Below the pieces are notes generated by a model. It ran no database searches. It was not told the DNA's origin and saw nothing but the letters and a program-made list of their open reading frames with translations. Positions 22,763 through 23,057 of a DNA stretch of 23,057 bases are shown here, piece by piece. The stretch comes from Candidatus Roizmanbacteria bacterium (GTDB lineage Bacteria > Patescibacteriota > Microgenomatia > UBA1406 > GWC2-37-13): the NCBI GenBank assembly GCA_024653985.1, contig JANLIS010000010.1, positions 1 to 23,057 on the forward strand. Reading direction: 5' to 3'. Numbering within the stretch: position 1 is the stretch's first letter; each line of letters opens with the position of its first letter. The translations under genes and the position numbers were made by a program.

Positions 22763-22792
22763 ACTATATATTATTTCTGTGATAGAATTCAA
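22763..22792 (-). promoter_or_regulatory. Promoter of pilB, leaderless
   Basis: Minus strand: -35 TTGAAT (22787-22792), 18-base spacer, -10 TATAGT (22763-22768), exactly six bases to ATG at 22756. It overlaps a plus-strand TAGAAT (22783-22788) that may serve the divergent gene at 22807. Confidence 0.6.
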
Positions 22793-22806
22793 GTAAGTCA
22801 CTAAAT

Positions 22807-23057
22807 ATGATTCCTCTATTAATCATTTCGGCTGATAAAAAACTGGTTGGGGAATATATCAATAAACTTAAGCCTGGTTGTTTGTTTTTTGAGATTTTGC
22901 CCACCACAAAAGAATTTTCTATTGATGATATAAAAAATCTAATTAAAGAAACTAAAATATTCAACCCCCAAACAAGAATTTACTTTCTTGAAAATTTTCA
23001 TCTTTCCTCAACTCCAGCTCAAAATTCATTTTTAAAACTTCTTGAAGAACCTCCATC
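22807..23057 (+). CDS. Clamp-loader delta-prime-like AAA+ protein (5' end only)
   Basis: The reading frame runs off the right edge; 83 codons are visible from ATG at 22807. The sequence has MIPLLIISADKK, TTKEFSIDDIKNLIKETKIF and LENFHLSSTPAQNSFLKLLEEPPS. The last part matches the sensor region of DNA polymerase III delta-prime/gamma proteins (typically DAH-x-LTxEAQNALLKTLEEPP). No Walker A sequence is seen in the visible part, which favours delta-prime (HolB), as that subunit does not need ATP binding. The ATP site might also be degenerate in a reduced version. A candidate -10 TAGAAT is 18 bases upstream. No Shine-Dalgarno sequence. Confidence 0.65.
   Translation, partial: MIPLLIISADKKLVGEYINKLKPGCLFFEILPTTKEFSIDDIKNLIKETKIFNPQTRIYFLENFHLSSTPAQNSFLKLLEEPP

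Overview
The window is about 23 kb of AT-rich bacterial chromosome and reads as a Candidate Phyla Radiation (Patescibacteria) genome, probably the Microgenomates side. Evidence: a DUF5660-type protein known to me mainly from that group, trimmed housekeeping proteins (trigger factor without a PPIase domain, ThrRS without TGS, PheT without its tRNA-binding insert), no Shine-Dalgarno sequence before any gene I inspected, a tRNA without encoded CCA, and intergenic spaces filled with imperfect palindromic repeats. The lineage is inference from gene content; no rRNA is present.

Layout. 1-3830: the terminator of an off-window gene, a REPIN-like repeat, a small Cys-containing ORF (300-527), a secreted glucosaminidase-like protein (585-1187), then on the minus strand a second glucosaminidase-like protein, trigger factor and the DUF5660-like protein, followed by a 449-base hairpin-rich spacer with an orphan consensus promoter. 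3831-5193: mtaB (tRNA methylthiotransferase) and a tRNA-Val(GAC) that shares one base with the mtaB stop codon. 5205-13591: an operon tdh-kbl-thrS-infC-rpmI-rplT followed by pheS-pheT. The thrS-to-pheT order is that of E. coli; two threonine-to-glycine pathway genes are added at the front. 13605-16148 (minus): a class A penicillin-binding protein. 16183-18448: a 36-residue membrane peptide ORF and recG. 18567-22756 (minus): pilC, pilT and pilB, the type IV pilus platform and ATPases. 22807-end: the start of a clamp-loader delta-prime-like gene, cut by the window edge.

Most notable observation: 5205-5335 looks like a complete, undescribed threonine attenuator. A promoter would place +1 on the AUG of a 15-codon leader peptide with four consecutive Thr codons (three different codons). 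Three mutually exclusive pairings (1:2, 2:3, 3:4) follow, and 3:4 is a GNRA-loop terminator with a U tract. It precedes tdh-kbl-thrS, so threonine starvation would raise a set of 'threonine catabolic' genes together with ThrRS. Either this is collateral to ThrRS control, or the two enzymes work in the direction of threonine synthesis.

Second pattern: eight ORFs that lead transcription units have a -10 box ending exactly 6 or 7 bases before ATG, so mRNAs would begin at or one base before AUG. This suggests leaderless initiation is the default in this organism.

Third: at least five families of AT-rich or GC-rich palindromic repeats sit at gene borders, in two to three copies each for the best cases. 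One GC-rich palindrome lies in frame exactly where trigger factor lacks its PPIase domain.
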